64,000 nucleotides of DNA, taken from the NCBI GenBank assembly GCA_964057225.1, contig OZ059898.1, positions 3,720,001-3,784,000 on the forward strand, written 5' to 3'. The notes below the pieces were generated by a model, which was not told the DNA's origin, did not search any database, and saw only the letters and a program-made list of their open reading frames with translations. The translations under genes were made by a program, and so were the position numbers. Shown in pieces: positions 23,601 through 37,906 of this stretch. The DNA is from Auanema rhodensis. Lineage: Eukaryota; Nematoda; Chromadorea; Rhabditida; Rhabditidae. Within the stretch, counting starts at the first letter, position 1. Every line of letters begins with the position of its first letter.

Positions 23601-26600
23601 TCTTTGTCTTGAAAAAAGGAATCTAAAAACATCTACTTTATGTGAAATTATTTGGAAATTTTTCGAGAAAATTTTTGTCAAAATGTTTTTGGAAGCAATT
23701 TTGAGTGTACATGGAAACTCTTTTTCAACTCAACATACAGTAATGCATCATTTTTCAAACGATCATAACTAATTTTTGTATTGAGCTTTTCTCAATGTAG
23801 TATAGTGCATTCGATGCGGATTTTTAAGCTGCGTCGATCTGTGTTATCAGATTTGCGCTAGCTTGAAAATGCACCGAGATATCAAATGATATAGGTTCAC
23901 ACTTATATCCTCGATTTTCACCCTGAAGAATTAATTTTTTCGTTGAATAACAATGTCCATCGTCTTTGTCTTGAAAAAAGGAATCTAAAAACATCTACTT
24001 TATGTGAAATTATTTGGAAATTTTTCGAGAAAATTTTTGTCAAAATGTTTTTGGAAGCAATTTTGAGTGTACATGGAAACTCTTTTTCAACTCAACATAC
24101 AGTAATGCATCATTTTTCAAACGATCATAACTAATTTTTGTATTGAGCTTTTCTCAATGTAGTATAGTGCATTCGATGCGGATTTTTAAGCTGCGTCGAT
24201 CTGTGTTATCAGATTTGCGCTAGCTTGAAAATGCACCGAGATATCAAATGATATAGGTTCACACTTATATCCTCGATTTTCACCCTGAAGAATTAATTTT
24301 TTCGTTGAATAACATTGTCCATCGTCTTTGCCTTGAAAAAAGGAATCTAAAAACATCTACTTTTTATAAAATTATTTGGAAATTTTTCGGGAAAATTTTT
24401 GTCAAAATGTTTTTGGAACCAATTTTGAGTGTACATGGAAACTCTTTTTCAACTCAACATACAGTAATGCATCATTTTTCAAACGATCATAACTAATTTT
24501 TGTATTGAGCTTTTCTCAATGTAGTATAGTGCATTCGATGCGGATTTTTAAGCTGCGTCGATCTGTGTTATCAGATTTGCGCTAGCTTGAAAATGCACCG
24601 AGATATCAAATGATATAGGTTCACACTTATATCCTCGATTTTCACCCTGAAGAATTAATTTTTTCGTTGAATAACAATGTCCATCGTCTTTGTCTTGGAA
24701 AAAGGAATCTAAAAACATCTACTTTTTGTGAAATTATTTGGAAATTTTTCGAGAAAATTTTTGTCAAAATGTTTTTGGAAGCAATTTTGAGTGTACATGG
24801 AAACTCTTTTTCAACTCAACATACAGTAATGCATCATTTTTCAAACGATCATAACTAATTTTTGTATTGAGCTTTTCTCAATGTAGTATAGTGCATTCGA
24901 TGCGGATTTTTAAGCTGCGTCGATCTGTGTTATCAGATTTGCGCTAGCTTGAAAATGCACCGAGATATCAAATGATATAGGTTCACACTTATATCCTCGA
25001 TTTTCACCCTGAAGAATTAATTTTTTCGTTGAATAACAATGTCCATCGTCTTTGTCTTGAAAAAAGGAATCTAAAAACATCTACTTTATGTGAAATTATT
25101 TGGAAATTTTTCGAGAAAATTTTTGTCAAAATGTTTTTGGAAGCAATTTTGAGTGTACATGGAAACTCTTTTTCAACTCAACATACAGTAATGCATCATT
25201 TTTCAAACGATCATAACTAATTTTTGTATTGAGCTTTTCTCAATGTAGTATAGTGCATTCGATGCGGATTTTTAAGCTGCGTCGATCTGTGTTATCAGAT
25301 TTGCGCTAGCTTGAAAATGCACCGAGATATCAAATGATATAGGTTCACACTTATATCCTCGATTTTCACCCTGAAGAATTAATTTTTTCGTTGAATAACA
25401 ATGTCCATCGTCTTTGTCTTGAAAAAAGGAATCTAAAAACATCTACTTTATGTGAAATTATTTGGAAATTTTTCGAGAAAATTTTTGTCAAAATGTTTTT
25501 GGAAGCAATTTTGAGTGTACATGGAAACTCTTTTTCAACTCAACATACAGTAATGCATCATTTTTCAAACGATCATAACTAATTTTTGTATTGAGCTTTT
25601 CTCAATGTAGTATAGTGCATTCGATGCGGATTTTTAAGCTGCGTCGATCTGTGTTATCAGATTTGCGCTAGCTTGAAAATGCACCGAGATATCAAATGAT
25701 ATAGGTTCACACTTATATCCTCGATTTTCACCCTGAAGAATTAATTTTTTCGTTGAATAACAATGTCCATCGTCTTTGTCTTGGAAAAAGGAATCTAAAA
25801 ACATCTACTTTTTGTGAAATTATTCGGAAATTTTTCGGAAAAATTTTTGTCAAAATGTTTTTGGAAGCAATTTTGAGTGTACATGGAAACTCTTTTTCAA
25901 CTCAACATACAGTAATGCATCATTTTTCAAACGATCATAACTAATTTTTGTATTGAGCTTTTCTCAATGTAGTATAGTGCATTCGATGCGGATTTTTAAG
26001 CTGCGTCGATCTGTGTTATCAGATTTGCGCTAGCTTGAAAATGCACCGAGATATCAAATGATATAGGTTCACACTTATATCCTCGATTTTCACCCTGAAG
26101 AATTAATTTTTTCGTTGAATAACAATGTCCATCGTCTTTGTCTTGAAAAAAGGAATCTAAAAACATCTACTTTATGTGAAATTATTTGGAAATTTTTCGA
26201 GAAAATTTTTGTCAAAATGTTTTTGGAAGCAATTTTGAGTGTACATGGAAACTCTTTTTCAACTCAACATACAGTAATGCATCATTTTTCAAACGATCAT
26301 AACTAATTTTTGTATTGAGCTTTTCTCAATGTAGTATAGTGCATTCGATGCGGATTTTTAAGCTGCGTCGATCTGTGTTATCAGATTTGCGCTAGCTTGA
26401 AAATGCACCGAGATATCAAATGATATAGGTTCACACTTATATCCTCGATTTTCACCCTGAAGAATTAATTTTTTCGTTGAATAACAATGTCCATCGTCTT
26501 TGTCTTGGAAAAAGGAATCTAAAAACATCTACTTTTTGTGAAATTATTCGGAAATTTTTCGGAAAAATTTTTGTCAAAATGTTTTTGGAAGCAATTTTGA

Positions 26601-28286
26601 GTGTACATGGAAACTCTTTTTCAACTCAACATACAGTAATGCATCATTTTTCAAACGATCATAACTAATTTTTGTATTGAGCTTTTCTCAATGTAGTATA
26701 GTGCATTCGATGCGGATTTTTAAGCTGCGTCGATCTGTGTTATCAGATTTGCGCTAGCTTGAAAATGCACCGAGATATCAAATGATATAGGTTCACACTT
26801 ATATCCTCGATTTTCACCCTGAAGAATTAATTTTTTCGTTGAATAACAATGTCCATCGTCTTTGTCTTGGAAAAAGGAATCTAAAAACATCTACTTTTTG
26901 TGAAATTATTCGGAAATTTTTCGGAAAAATTTTTGTCAAAATGTTTTTGGAAGCAATTTTGAGTGTACATGGAAACTCTTTTTCAACTCAACATACAGTA
27001 ATGCATCATTTTTCAAACGATCATAACTAATTTTTGTATTGAGCTTTTCTCAATGTAGTATAGTGCATTCGATGCGGATTTTTAAGCTGCGTCGATCTGT
27101 GTTATCAGATTTGCGCTAGCTTGAAAATGCACCGAGATATCAAATGATATAGGTTCACACTTATATCCTCGATTTTCACCCTGAAGAATTAATTTTTTCG
27201 TTGAATAACATTGTCCATCGTCTTTGCCTTGAAAAAAGGAATCTAAAAACATCTACTTTTTATAAAATTATTTGGAAATTTTTCGGGAAAATTTTTGTCA
27301 AAATGTTTTTGGAAGCAATTTTGAGTGTACATGGAAACTCTTTTTCAACTCAACATACAGTAATGCATCATTTTTCAAACGATCATAACTAATTTTTGTA
27401 TTGAGCTTTTCTCAATGTAGTATAGTGCATTCGATGCGGATTTTTAAGCTGCGTCGATCTGTGTTATCAGATTTGCGCTAGCTTGAAAATGCACCGAGAT
27501 ATCAAATGATATAGGTTCACACTTATATCCTCGATTTTCACCCTGAAGAATTAATTTTTTCGTTGAATAACATTGTCCATCGTCTTTGCCTTGAAAAAAG
27601 GAATCTAAAAACATCTACTTTTTATAAAATTATTTGGAAATTTTTCGGGAAAATTTTTGTCAAAATGTTTTTGGAAGCAATTTTGAGTGTACATGGAAAC
27701 TCTTTTTCAACTCAACATACAGTAATGCATCATTTTTCAAACGATCATAACTAATTTTTGTATTGAGCTTTTCTCAATGTAGTATAGTGCATTCGATGCG
27801 GATTTTTAAGCTGCGTCGATCTGTGTTATCAGATTTGCGCTAGCTTGAAAATGCACCGAGATATCAAATGATATAGGTTCACACTTATATCCTCGATTTT
27901 CACCCTGAAGAATTAATTTTTTCGTTGAATAACAATGTCCATCGTCTTTGTCTTGAAAAAAGGAATCTAAAAACATCTACTTTTTGTGAAATTATTCGGA
28001 AATTTTTCGGAAAAATTTTTGTCAAAATGTTTTTGGAAGCAATTTTGAGTGTACATGGAAACTCTTTTTCAACTCAACATACAGTAATGCATCATTTTTC
28101 AAACGATCATAACTAATTTTTGTATTGAGCTTTTCTCAATGTAGTATAGTGCATTCGATGCGGATTTTTAAGCTGCGTCGATCTGTGTTATCAGATTTGC
28201 GCTAGCTTGAAAATGCACCGAGATATCAAATGATATAGGTTCATACTTATATCCTCGATTTTCACCGTGAAGAATTTATTTTTTCG
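20323..28286 (+). repeat. Array region D: 22 consecutive 362-bp monomers
   Basis: Anchors from 20323 to 27925 advance by exactly 362 bp, so every monomer is L for about 8 kb, which happens nowhere else in the window. Only a few left-half types are present: tgtgaaattattcgg with cggaaaaa, tttatgtgaaattatttgg with cgagaaaa, and a type with aacattgtcc, tttgcc and tataaaattatttgg. One gctaaa copy is at 21409. Their order is irregular (the aacattg type is at 21771, 22133, 23219, 24305, 27201 and 27563), so no fixed HOR is evident. Right halves are almost uniform from 23219 on, as expected for recent homogenisation with shuffled left-half types. Confidence 0.92.
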
Positions 28287-31200
28287 TTGAATAACAATGT
28301 CCATCGTCTTTGTCTTGGAAAAAGGAATCTAAAAACATCTACTTTTTGTGAAATTATTCGGAAAATTTTCGGGAAAATTTTTGTCAAAATGTTTTTGGAA
28401 CCAATTTTGAGTGTACATGGAAACTCAACATACAGTAATGCATCATTTTTCAAACGATCATAACTAATTTTTGTATTGAGCTTTTCTCAATGTAATATAG
28501 TGCATTCGATGCGGATTTTTAAGCTGCGTCGATCTGTGTTATCAGATTTGCGCTAGCTTGAAAATGCACCGAGATATCAAATGATATAGGTTCATACTTA
28601 TATCCTCGATTTTCACCGTGAAGAATTTATTTTTTCGTTGAATAACAATGTCCATCGTCTTTGTCTTGGAAAAAGGAATCTAAAAACATCTACTTTTTGC
28701 TAAATTATCTGGAAATTTTTCGGGAAAATTTTTGTCAAAATGTTTTTGGAAGCAATTTTGAGTGTACATGGAAACTCTTTTTCAACTCAACATACAGTAA
28801 TGCATCATTTTTCAAACGATCATAACTAATTTTTGTATTGAGCTTTTCTCAATGTAATATAGTGCATTCGATGCGGATTTTTAAGCTGCGTCGATCTGTG
28901 TTATCAGATTTGCGCTAGCTTGAAAATGCACCGAGATATCAAATGATATAGGTTCACACTTATATCCTCGATTTTCACCCTGAAGAATTAATTTTTTCGT
29001 TGAATAACAATGTCCATCGTCTTTGTCTTGGAAAAAGGAATCTAAAAACATCTACTTTTTGCTAAATTATCTGGAAATTTTTCGGGAAAATTTTTGTCAA
29101 AATGTTTTTGGAACCAATTTTGAGTGTACATGGAAACTCAACATACAGTAATGCATCATTTTTCAAACGATCATAACTAATTTTTGTATTGAGCTTTTCT
29201 CAATGTAATATAGTGCATTCGATGCGGATTTTTAAGCTGCGTCGATCTGTGTTATCAGATTTGCGCTAGCTTGAAAATGCACCGAGATATCAACTGATAT
29301 AGGTTCACACTTATATCCTCGATTTTCACCTTGAAGAATTAATTTTTTCGTTGAATAACAATGTCCATCGTCTTTGTCTTGAAAAAAGGAATGTAAAAAC
29401 ATCTACTTTTTGCTAAATTATCTGGAAATTTTTCGGGAAAATTTTTGTCAAAATGTTTTTGGAAGCAATTTTGAGTGTACATGGAAACTCTTTTTCAACT
29501 CAACATACAGTAATGCATCATTTTTCAAACGATCATAACTAATTTTTGTATTGAGCTTTTCTCAATGTAGTATAGTGCATTCGATGCGGATTTTTAAGCT
29601 GCGTCGATCTGTGTTATCAGATTTGCGCTAGCTTGAAAATGCACCGAGATATCAAATGATATAGGTTCACACTTATATCCTCGATTTTCACCCTGAAGAA
29701 TTAATTTTTTCGTTGAATAACAATGTCCATCGTCTTTGTCTTGAAAAAAGGAATCTAAAAACATCTACTTTTTGTGAAATTATTCGGAAATTTTTCGGAA
29801 AAATTTTTGTCAAAATGTTTTTGGAAGCAATTTTGAGTGTACATGGAAACTCTTTTTCAACTCAACATACAGTAATGCATCATTTTTCAAACGATCATAA
29901 CTAATTTTTGTATTGAGCTTTTCTCAATGTAGTATAGTGCATTCGATGCGGATTTTTAAGCTGCGTCGATCTGTGTTATCAGATTTGCGCTAGCTTGAAA
30001 ATGCACCGAGATATCAAATGATATAGGTTCACACTTATATCCTCGATTTTCACCCTGAAGAATTAATTTTTTCGTTGAATAACAATGTCCATCGTCTTTG
30101 TCTTGGAAAAAGGAATCTAAAAACATCTACTTTTTGTGAAATTATTCGGAAAATTTTCGGGAAAATTTTTGTCAAAATGTTTTTGGAACCAATTTTGAGT
30201 GTACATGGAAACTCAACATACAGTAATGCATCATTTTTCAAACGATCATAACTAATTTTTGTATTGAGCTTTTCTCAATGTAATATAGTGCATTCGATGC
30301 GGATTTTTAAGCTGCGTCGATCTGTGTTATCAGATTTGCGCTAGCTTGAAAATGCACCGAGATATCAAATGATATAGGTTCATACATATATCCTCGATTT
30401 TCACCGTGAAGAATTTATTTTTTCGTTGAATAACAATGTCCATCGTCTTTGTCTTGGAAAAAGGAATCTAAAAACATCTACTTTTTGCTAAATTATCTGG
30501 AAATTTTTCGGGAAAATTTTTGTCAAAATGTTTTCGGAACCAATTTTGAGTGTACATGGAAACTCAACATACAGTAATGCATCATTTTTCAAACGATCAT
30601 AACTAATTTTTGTATTGAGCTTTTCTCAGTGTAGTATAGTGCATTCAATGCGGATTTTTAAGCTGCGTCGATCTGTGTTATCAGATTTGGGCTAGCTTGA
30701 AAATGCACCGAGATATCAAATGATATAGGTTCACACTTATATCCTCGATTTTCACCCTGAAGAATTATTTTTTTCGTTGAATAACAATGTCCATCGTCTT
30801 TGTCTTGAAAAAAGGAATGTAAAAACATCTACTTTTTGCTAAATTATCTGGAAATTTTTCGGGAAAATTTTTGTCAAAATGTTTTTGGAAGCAATTTTGA
30901 GTGTACATGGAAACTCTTTTTCAACTCAACATACAGTAATGCATCATTTTTCAAACGATCATAACTAATTTTTGTATTGAGCTTTTCTCAGTGTAGTATA
31001 GTGCATTCGATGCGGATTTTTAAGCTGCGTCGATCTGTGTTATCAGATTTGCGCTAGCTTGAAAATGCACCGAGATATCAAATGATATAGGTTCACACTT
31101 ATATCCTCGATTTTCACCCTGAAGAATTAATTTTTTCGTTGAATAACAATGTCCATCGTCTTTGTCTTGAAAAAAGGAATCTAAAAACATCTACTTTATG

Positions 31201-31851
31201 TGAAATTATTTGGAAATTTTTCGAGAAAATTTTTGTCAAAATGTTTTTGGAAGCAATTTTGAGTGTACATGGAAACTCTTTTTCAACTCAACATACAGTA
31301 ATGCATCATTTTTCAAACGATCATAACTAATTTTTGTATTGAGCTTTTCTCAATGTAGTATAGTGCATTCGATGCGGATTTTTAAGCTGCGTCGATCTGT
31401 GTTATCAGATTTGCGCTAGCTTGAAAATGCACCGAGATATCAAATGATATAGGTTCACACTTATATCCTCGATTTTCACCCTGAAGAATTAATTTTTTCG
31501 TTGAATAACAATGTCCATCGTCTTTGTCTTGAAAAAAGGAATCTAAAAACATCTACTTTTTGTGAAATTATTCGGAAATTTTTCGGGAAAATTTTTGTCA
31601 AAATGTTTTTGGAACCAATTTTGAGTGTACATGGAAACTCAACATACAGTAATGCATCATTTTTCAAACGATCATAACTAATTTTTGTATTGAGCTTTTC
31701 TCAATGTAGTATAGTGCATTCGATGCGGATTTTTAAGCTGCGTCGATCTGTGTTATCAGATTTGCGCTAGCTTGAAAATGCACCGAGATATCAAATGATA
31801 TAGGTTCACACTTATATCCTCGATTTTCACCCTGAAGAATTAATTTTTTCG

Positions 31852-33606
31852 TTGAATAACAATGTCCATCGTCTTTGTCTTGAAAAAAGGAATCTAAAAA
31901 CATCTACTTTTTGTGAAATTATTCGGAAATTTTTCGGAAAAATTTTTGTCAAAATGTTTTTGGAACCAATTTTGAGTGTACATGGAAACTCAACATACAG
32001 TAATGCATCATTTTTCAAACGATCATAACTAATTTTTGTATTGAGCTTTTCTCAATGTAGTATAGTGCATTCGATGCGGATTTTTAAGCTGCGTCGATCT
32101 GTGTTATCAGATTTGCGCTAGCTTGAAAATGCACCGAGATATCAAATGATATAGGTTCACACTTATATCCTCGATTTTCACCGTGAAGAATTTCTTTTTT
32201 CGTTGAATAACAATGTCCATCGTCTTTGTCTGGGAAAAAGGAATCTAAAAACATCTACTTTTTGCTAAATTATCTGGAAATTTTTCGGGAAAATTTTTGT
32301 CAAAATGTTTTTGGAAGCAATTTTGAGTGTACATGGAAATTCAACATACAGTAATGCATCATTTTTCAAACGATCATAACTAATTTTTGTATTGAGCTTT
32401 TCTCAATGTAGTATAGTGCATTCGATGCGGATTTTTAAGCTGCGTCGATCTGTGTTATCAGATTTGCGCTAGCTTGAAAATGCACCGAGATATCAAATGA
32501 TATAGGTTCACACTTATATCCTCGATTTTCACCCTGAAGAATTAATTTTTTCGTTGAATAACAATGTCCATCGTCTTTGTCTTGAAAAAAGGAATCTAAA
32601 AACATCTACTTTTTGTGAAATTATTCGGAAATTTTTCGGAAAAATTTTTGTCAAAATGTTTTTGGAACCAATTTTGAGTGTACATGGAAACTCAACATAC
32701 AGTAATGCATCATTTTTCAAACGATCATAACTAATTTTTGTATTGAGCTTTTCTCAATGTAATATAGTGCATTCGATGCGGATTTTTAAGCTGCGTCGAT
32801 CTGTGTTATCAGATTTGCGCTAGCTTGAAAATGCACCGAGATATCAAATGATATAGGTTCACACTTATATCCTCGATTTTCACCGTGAAGAATTTATTTT
32901 TTCGTTGAATAACAATGTCCATCGTCTTTGTCTTGGAAAAAGGAATCTAAAAACATCTACTTTTTGCTAAATTATCTGGAAATTTTTCGGGAAAATTTTT
33001 GTCAAAATGTTTTTGGAAGCAATTTTGAGTGTACATGGAAATTCAACATACAGTAATGCATCATTTTTCAAACGATCATAACTAATTTTTGTATTGAGCT
33101 TTTCTCAATGTAGTATAGTGCATTCGATGCGGATTTTTAAGCTGCGTCGATCTGTGTTATCAGATTTGCGCTAGCTTGAAAATGCACCGAGATATCAAAT
33201 GATATAGGTTCACACTTATATCCTCGATTTTCACCCTGAAGAATTAATTTTTTCGTTGAATAACAATGTCCATCGTCTTTGTCTTGAAAAAAGGAATCTA
33301 AAAACATCTACTTTTTGTGAAATTATTCGGAAATTTTTCGGGAAAATTTTTGTCAAAATGTTTTTGGAACCAATTTTGAGTGTACATGGAAACTCAACAT
33401 ACAGTAATGCATCATTTTTCAAACGATCATAACTAATTTTTGTATTGAGCTTTTCTCAATGTAGTATAGTGCATTCGATGCGGATTTTTAAGCTGCGTCG
33501 ATCTGTGTTATCAGATTTGCGCTAGCTTGAAAATGCACCGAGATATCAAATGATATAGGTTCACACTTATATCCTCGATTTTCACCCTGAAGAATTAATT
33601 TTTTCG
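31852..33606 (+). repeat. 702-bp alternating dimer block
   Basis: Five S monomers alternate between two types. Type 1 (31852, 32554, 33256) has tgtgaaattattcgg and gaacc with ggaaactc. Type 2 (32203, 32905) has a caccgtgaagaattt lead, gctaaattatctgg and gaagc with ggaaattc. The period is therefore 702 bp. The monomer at 32203 has two private changes (a C in the pre-anchor T-run and ctgggaaaa). Confidence 0.8.
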
Positions 33607-34330
33607 TTGAATAACAATGTCCATCGTCTTTGTCTTGAAAAAAGGAATCTAAAAACATCTACTTTTTGTGAAATTATTTGGAAATTTTTCGGGAAAATTT
33701 TTGTCAAAATGTTTTTGGAAGCAATTTTGAGTGTACATGGAAACTCTTTTTCAACTCAACATACAGTAATGCATCATTTTTCAAACGATCATAACTAATT
33801 TTTGTATTGAGCTTTTCTCAATGTAGTATAGTGCATTCGATGCGGATTTTTAAGCTGCGTCGATCTGTGTTATCAGATTTGCGCTAGCTTGAAAATGCAC
33901 CGAGATATCAAATGATATAGGTTCACACTTATATCCTCGATTTTCACCCTGAAGAATTAATTTTTTCGTTGAATAACAATGTCCATCGTCTTTGTCTTGA
34001 AAAAAGGAATCTAAAAACATCTACTTTATGTGAAATTATTTGGAAATTTTTCGAGAAAATTTTTGTCAAAATGTTTTTGGAAGCAATTTTGAGTGTACAT
34101 GGAAACTCTTTTTCAACTCAACATACAGTAATGCATCATTTTTCAAACGATCATAACTAATCTTTGTATTGAGCTTTTCTCAATGTAGTATAGTGCATTC
34201 GATGCGGATTTTTAAGCTGCGTCGATCTGTGTTATCAGATTTGCGCTAGCTTGAAAATGCACCGAGATATCAAATGATATAGGTTCACACTTATATCCTC
34301 GATTTTCACCCTGAAGAATTAATTTTTTCG

Positions 34331-35394
34331 TTGAATAACAATGTCCATCGTCTTTGTCTTGAAAAAAGGAATCTAAAAACATCTACTTTATGTGAAATTA
34401 TCTGGAAATTTTTCGAGAAAATTTTTGTCAAAATGTTTTTGGAAGCAATTTTGAGTGTACATGGAAATTCAACATACAGTAATGCATCATTTTTCAAACG
34501 ATCATAACTAATTTTTGTATTGAGCTTTTCTCAATGTAGTATAGTGCATTCGATGCGGATTTTTAAGCTGCGTCGATCTGTGTTATCTGATTAGCGCTAG
34601 CTTGAAAATGCACCGAGATATCAAATGATATAGGTTCACACTTATATCCTCGATTTTCACCCTGAAGAATTAATTTTTTCGTTGAATAACAATGTCCATC
34701 GTCTTTGTCTTGAAAGAAGGAATCTAAAAACATCTACTTTATGTGAAATTATTTGGAAATTTTTCGAGAAAATTTTTGTCAAAATGTTTTTGGAAGCAAT
34801 TTTGAGTGTACATGGAAACTCTTTTTCAACTCAACATACAGTAATGCATCATTTTTCAAACGATCATAACTAATTTTTGTATTGAGCTTTTCTCAATGTA
34901 GTATAGTGCATTCGATGCGGATTTTTAAGCTGCGTCGATCTGTGTTATCTGATTAGCGCTAGCTTGAAAATGCACCGAGATATCAAATGATATAGGTTCA
35001 CACTTATATCCTCGATTTTCACCCTGAAGAATTAATTTTTTCGTTGAATAACAATGTCCATCGTCTTTGTCTTGAAAGAAGGAATCTAAAAACATCTACT
35101 TTATGTGAAATTATTTGGAAATTTTTCGAGAAAATTTTTGTCAAAATGTTTTTGGAAGCAATTTTGAGTGTACATGGAAATTCAACATACAGTAATGCAT
35201 CATTTTTCAAACGATCATAACTAATTTTTGTATTGAGCTTTTCTCAATGTAGTATAGTGCATTCGATGCGGATTTTTAAGCTGCGTCGATCTGTGTTATC
35301 AGATTTGCGCTAGCTTGAAAATGCACCGAGATATCAACTGATATAGGTTCACACTTATATCCTCGATTTTCACCGTGAAGAATTAATTTTTTCG
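34331..35394 (+). repeat. Duplicated monomers sharing private changes but differing in indel state
   Basis: The monomers at 34682 and 35044 share the private change cttgaaagaagg, and both are preceded by the private ttatctgattagcgc word, so one derives from the other. Yet 34682 is L with ggaaactc while 35044 is S with ggaaattc, like 34331. The indel site was therefore exchanged separately from its flanks, most simply by gene conversion or a crossover within the monomer. Confidence 0.75.
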
Positions 35395-37480
35395 TTGAAT
35401 AACAATGTCCATCGTCTTTGTCTTGAAAAAAGGAATCTAAAAACATCTACTTTATGTGAAATTATTTGGAAATTTTTCGAGAAAATTTTTGTCAAAATGT
35501 TTTTGGAAGCAATTTTGAGTGTACATGGAAACTCTTTTTCAACTCAACATACAGTAATGCATCATTTTTCAAACGATCATAACTAATTTTTGTATTAAGC
35601 GTTTCTCAATGTAGTATAGTGCATTCGATGCGGATTTTTAAGCTGCGTCGATCTGTGTTATCAGATTTGGGCTAGCTTGAAAATGCACCGAGATATCAAA
35701 TGATATAGGTTCACACTTATATCCTCGATTTCCACCCTGAAGAATTAATTTTTTCGTTGAATAACAATGTCCATCGTCTTTGTCTTGAAAAAAGGAATCT
35801 AAAAACATCTACTTTTCATAAAATTATTTGGAAATTTTTCGGGAAAATTTTTGTCAAAATGTTTTTGGAACCAATTTTGAGTGTACATGGAAATTCAACA
35901 TACACAAATGCATCATTTTTCAAACGATCATAACTAATTTTTGTATTAAGCGTTTCTCAATGTAGTATAGTGCATTCGATGCGGATTTTTAAGCTGTGTC
36001 GATCTGTGTTATCAGATTTGGGCTAGCTTGAAAATGCACCGAGATATCAACTGATATAGGTTCACACGTATATCCTCGATTTTCACCCTGAAGAATTAAT
36101 TTTTTCGTTGAATAACAATGTCCATCATCTTTGTCTTGAAAAAAGGAATTTAAAAATATCTACTTTTCATAAAATTATTTGGAAATTTTTCGGGAAAATT
36201 TTTGTCAAAATGTTTTTGGAACCAATTTTGAGTGTACATGGAAATTCAACATACAGTAATGCATCATTTTTCAAACGATCATAACTAATTTTTGTATTGA
36301 GCTTTTCTCAATGTAGTATAGTGCATTCGATGCGGATTTTTAAGCTGTGTCGATCTGTGTTATCAGATTTGGGCTAGCTTGAAAATGCACCGAGATATCA
36401 ACTGATATAGGTTCACACGTATATCCTCGATTTTCACCCTGAAGAATTAATTTTTTCGTTGAATAACAATGTCCATCGTCTTTGTCTTGAAAAAAGGAAT
36501 CTAAAAACATCTACTTTATGTGAAATTATTTGGAAATTTTTCGAGAAAATTTTTGTCAAAATGTTTTTGGAAGCAATTTTGAGTGTACATGGAAACTTTT
36601 TTTCAACTCAACATACAGTAATGCATCATTTTTCAAACGATCATAACTAATCTTTGTATTGAGCTTTTCTCAATGTAGTATAGTGCATTCGATGCGGATT
36701 TTTAAGCTGCGTCGATCTGTGTTATCAGATTTGCGCTAGCTTGAAAATGCACCGAGATATCAAATGATATAGGTTCACACTTATATCCTCGATTTTCACC
36801 CTGAAGAATTAATTTTTTCGTTGAATAACAATGTCCATCGTCTTTGTCTTGAAAAAAGGAATCTAAAAACATCTACTTTATGTGAAATTATTTGGAAATT
36901 TTTCGAGAAAATTTTTGTCAAAATGTTTTTGGAAGCAATTTTGAGTGTACATGGAAACTCTTTTTCAACTCAACATACAGTAATGCATCATTTTTCAAAC
37001 GATCATAACTAATTTTTGTATTGAGCTTTTCTCAATGTAGTTTAGTGCATTCGATGCGGATTTTTAAGCTGCGTCGATCTGTGTTATCAGATTTGCGCTA
37101 GCTTGAAAATGCACCGAGATATCAAATGATATAGGTTCACACTTATATCCTCGATTTTCACCCTGAAGAATTAATTTTTTCGTTGAATAACAATGTCCAT
37201 CGTCTTTGTCTTGAAAAAAGGAATCTAAAAATATCTACTTTTCATAAAATTATTTGGAAATTTTTCGGGAAAATTTTTGTCAAAATGTTTTTGGAAGCAA
37301 TTTTGAGTGTACATGGAAACTCTTTTTCAACTCAACATACAGTAATGCATCATTTTTCAAACGATCATAACTAATTTTTGTATTGAGCTTTTCTTAATGT
37401 AGTATAGTGCATTCAATGCGGACTTTTAAGCTGCGTCGATCTGTGTTATCAGATTTGCGCTAGCTTGAAAATGCACCGAG

Positions 37481-37494
37481 ATATCACATGATAT
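37481..37494. other. Dyad ATATCA-NN-TGATAT with spacer CA (example copy)
   Basis: This is the third spacer state of the same dyad. It marks the right half of the monomer at 37183 and recurs in the corresponding HOR slot near 42090, 46685, 53055, 58013 and 62607. It always travels with cattcaatgc and cttaatg in the same right half, which makes it a useful HOR marker. Confidence 0.75.
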
Positions 37495-37906
37495 AGGTTC
37501 ACACTTATATCCTCGATTTTCACCCTGAAGAATTAATTTTTTCGTTGAATAACACTGTCCATCGTCTTTGTCTTCAAAAAAGGAATCTAAAAACATCTAC
37601 TTTTTATAAAATTATTTGGAAATTTTTCGAGAAAATTTTTGTCAAAATGTTTTTGGAAGCAATTTTGAGTGTACATGGAAACTCTTTTTCAACTCAACAT
37701 ACAGTAATGCATCATTTTTCAAACGATCATAACTAATTTTTGTATTGAGCTTTTCTCAATGTAGTATAGTGCATTCGATGCGGATTTTTAAGCTGCGTCG
37801 ATCTGTGTTATCAGATTTGCGCTAGCTTGAAAATGCACCGAGATATCAAATGATATAGGTTCACACTTATATCCTCGATTTTCACCCTGAAGAATTAATT
37901 TTTTCG

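Larger units (their letters stand above)
28287..36458 (+). repeat. Array region E: mixed S/L monomers leading into the HOR zone
   Basis: Twenty-three monomers (28287 to 36108) mix tgtg, gctaaa, tttatgtg and, at the right edge, the first cataaaat copies (35757, 36108). L copies are at 28638, 29351, 29713, 30777, 31139, 33607, 33969, 34682 and 35395. The ggaaattcaac state of the indel site first appears here (32203, 32905, 34331, 35044). Staggered private variants mark successive small duplications: tattaagcgtttc near 35593 and 35944, and gctgtgtcgatc near 35992 and 36343. It looks like the zone in which the components of the right-hand HOR were assembled. Confidence 0.88.
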
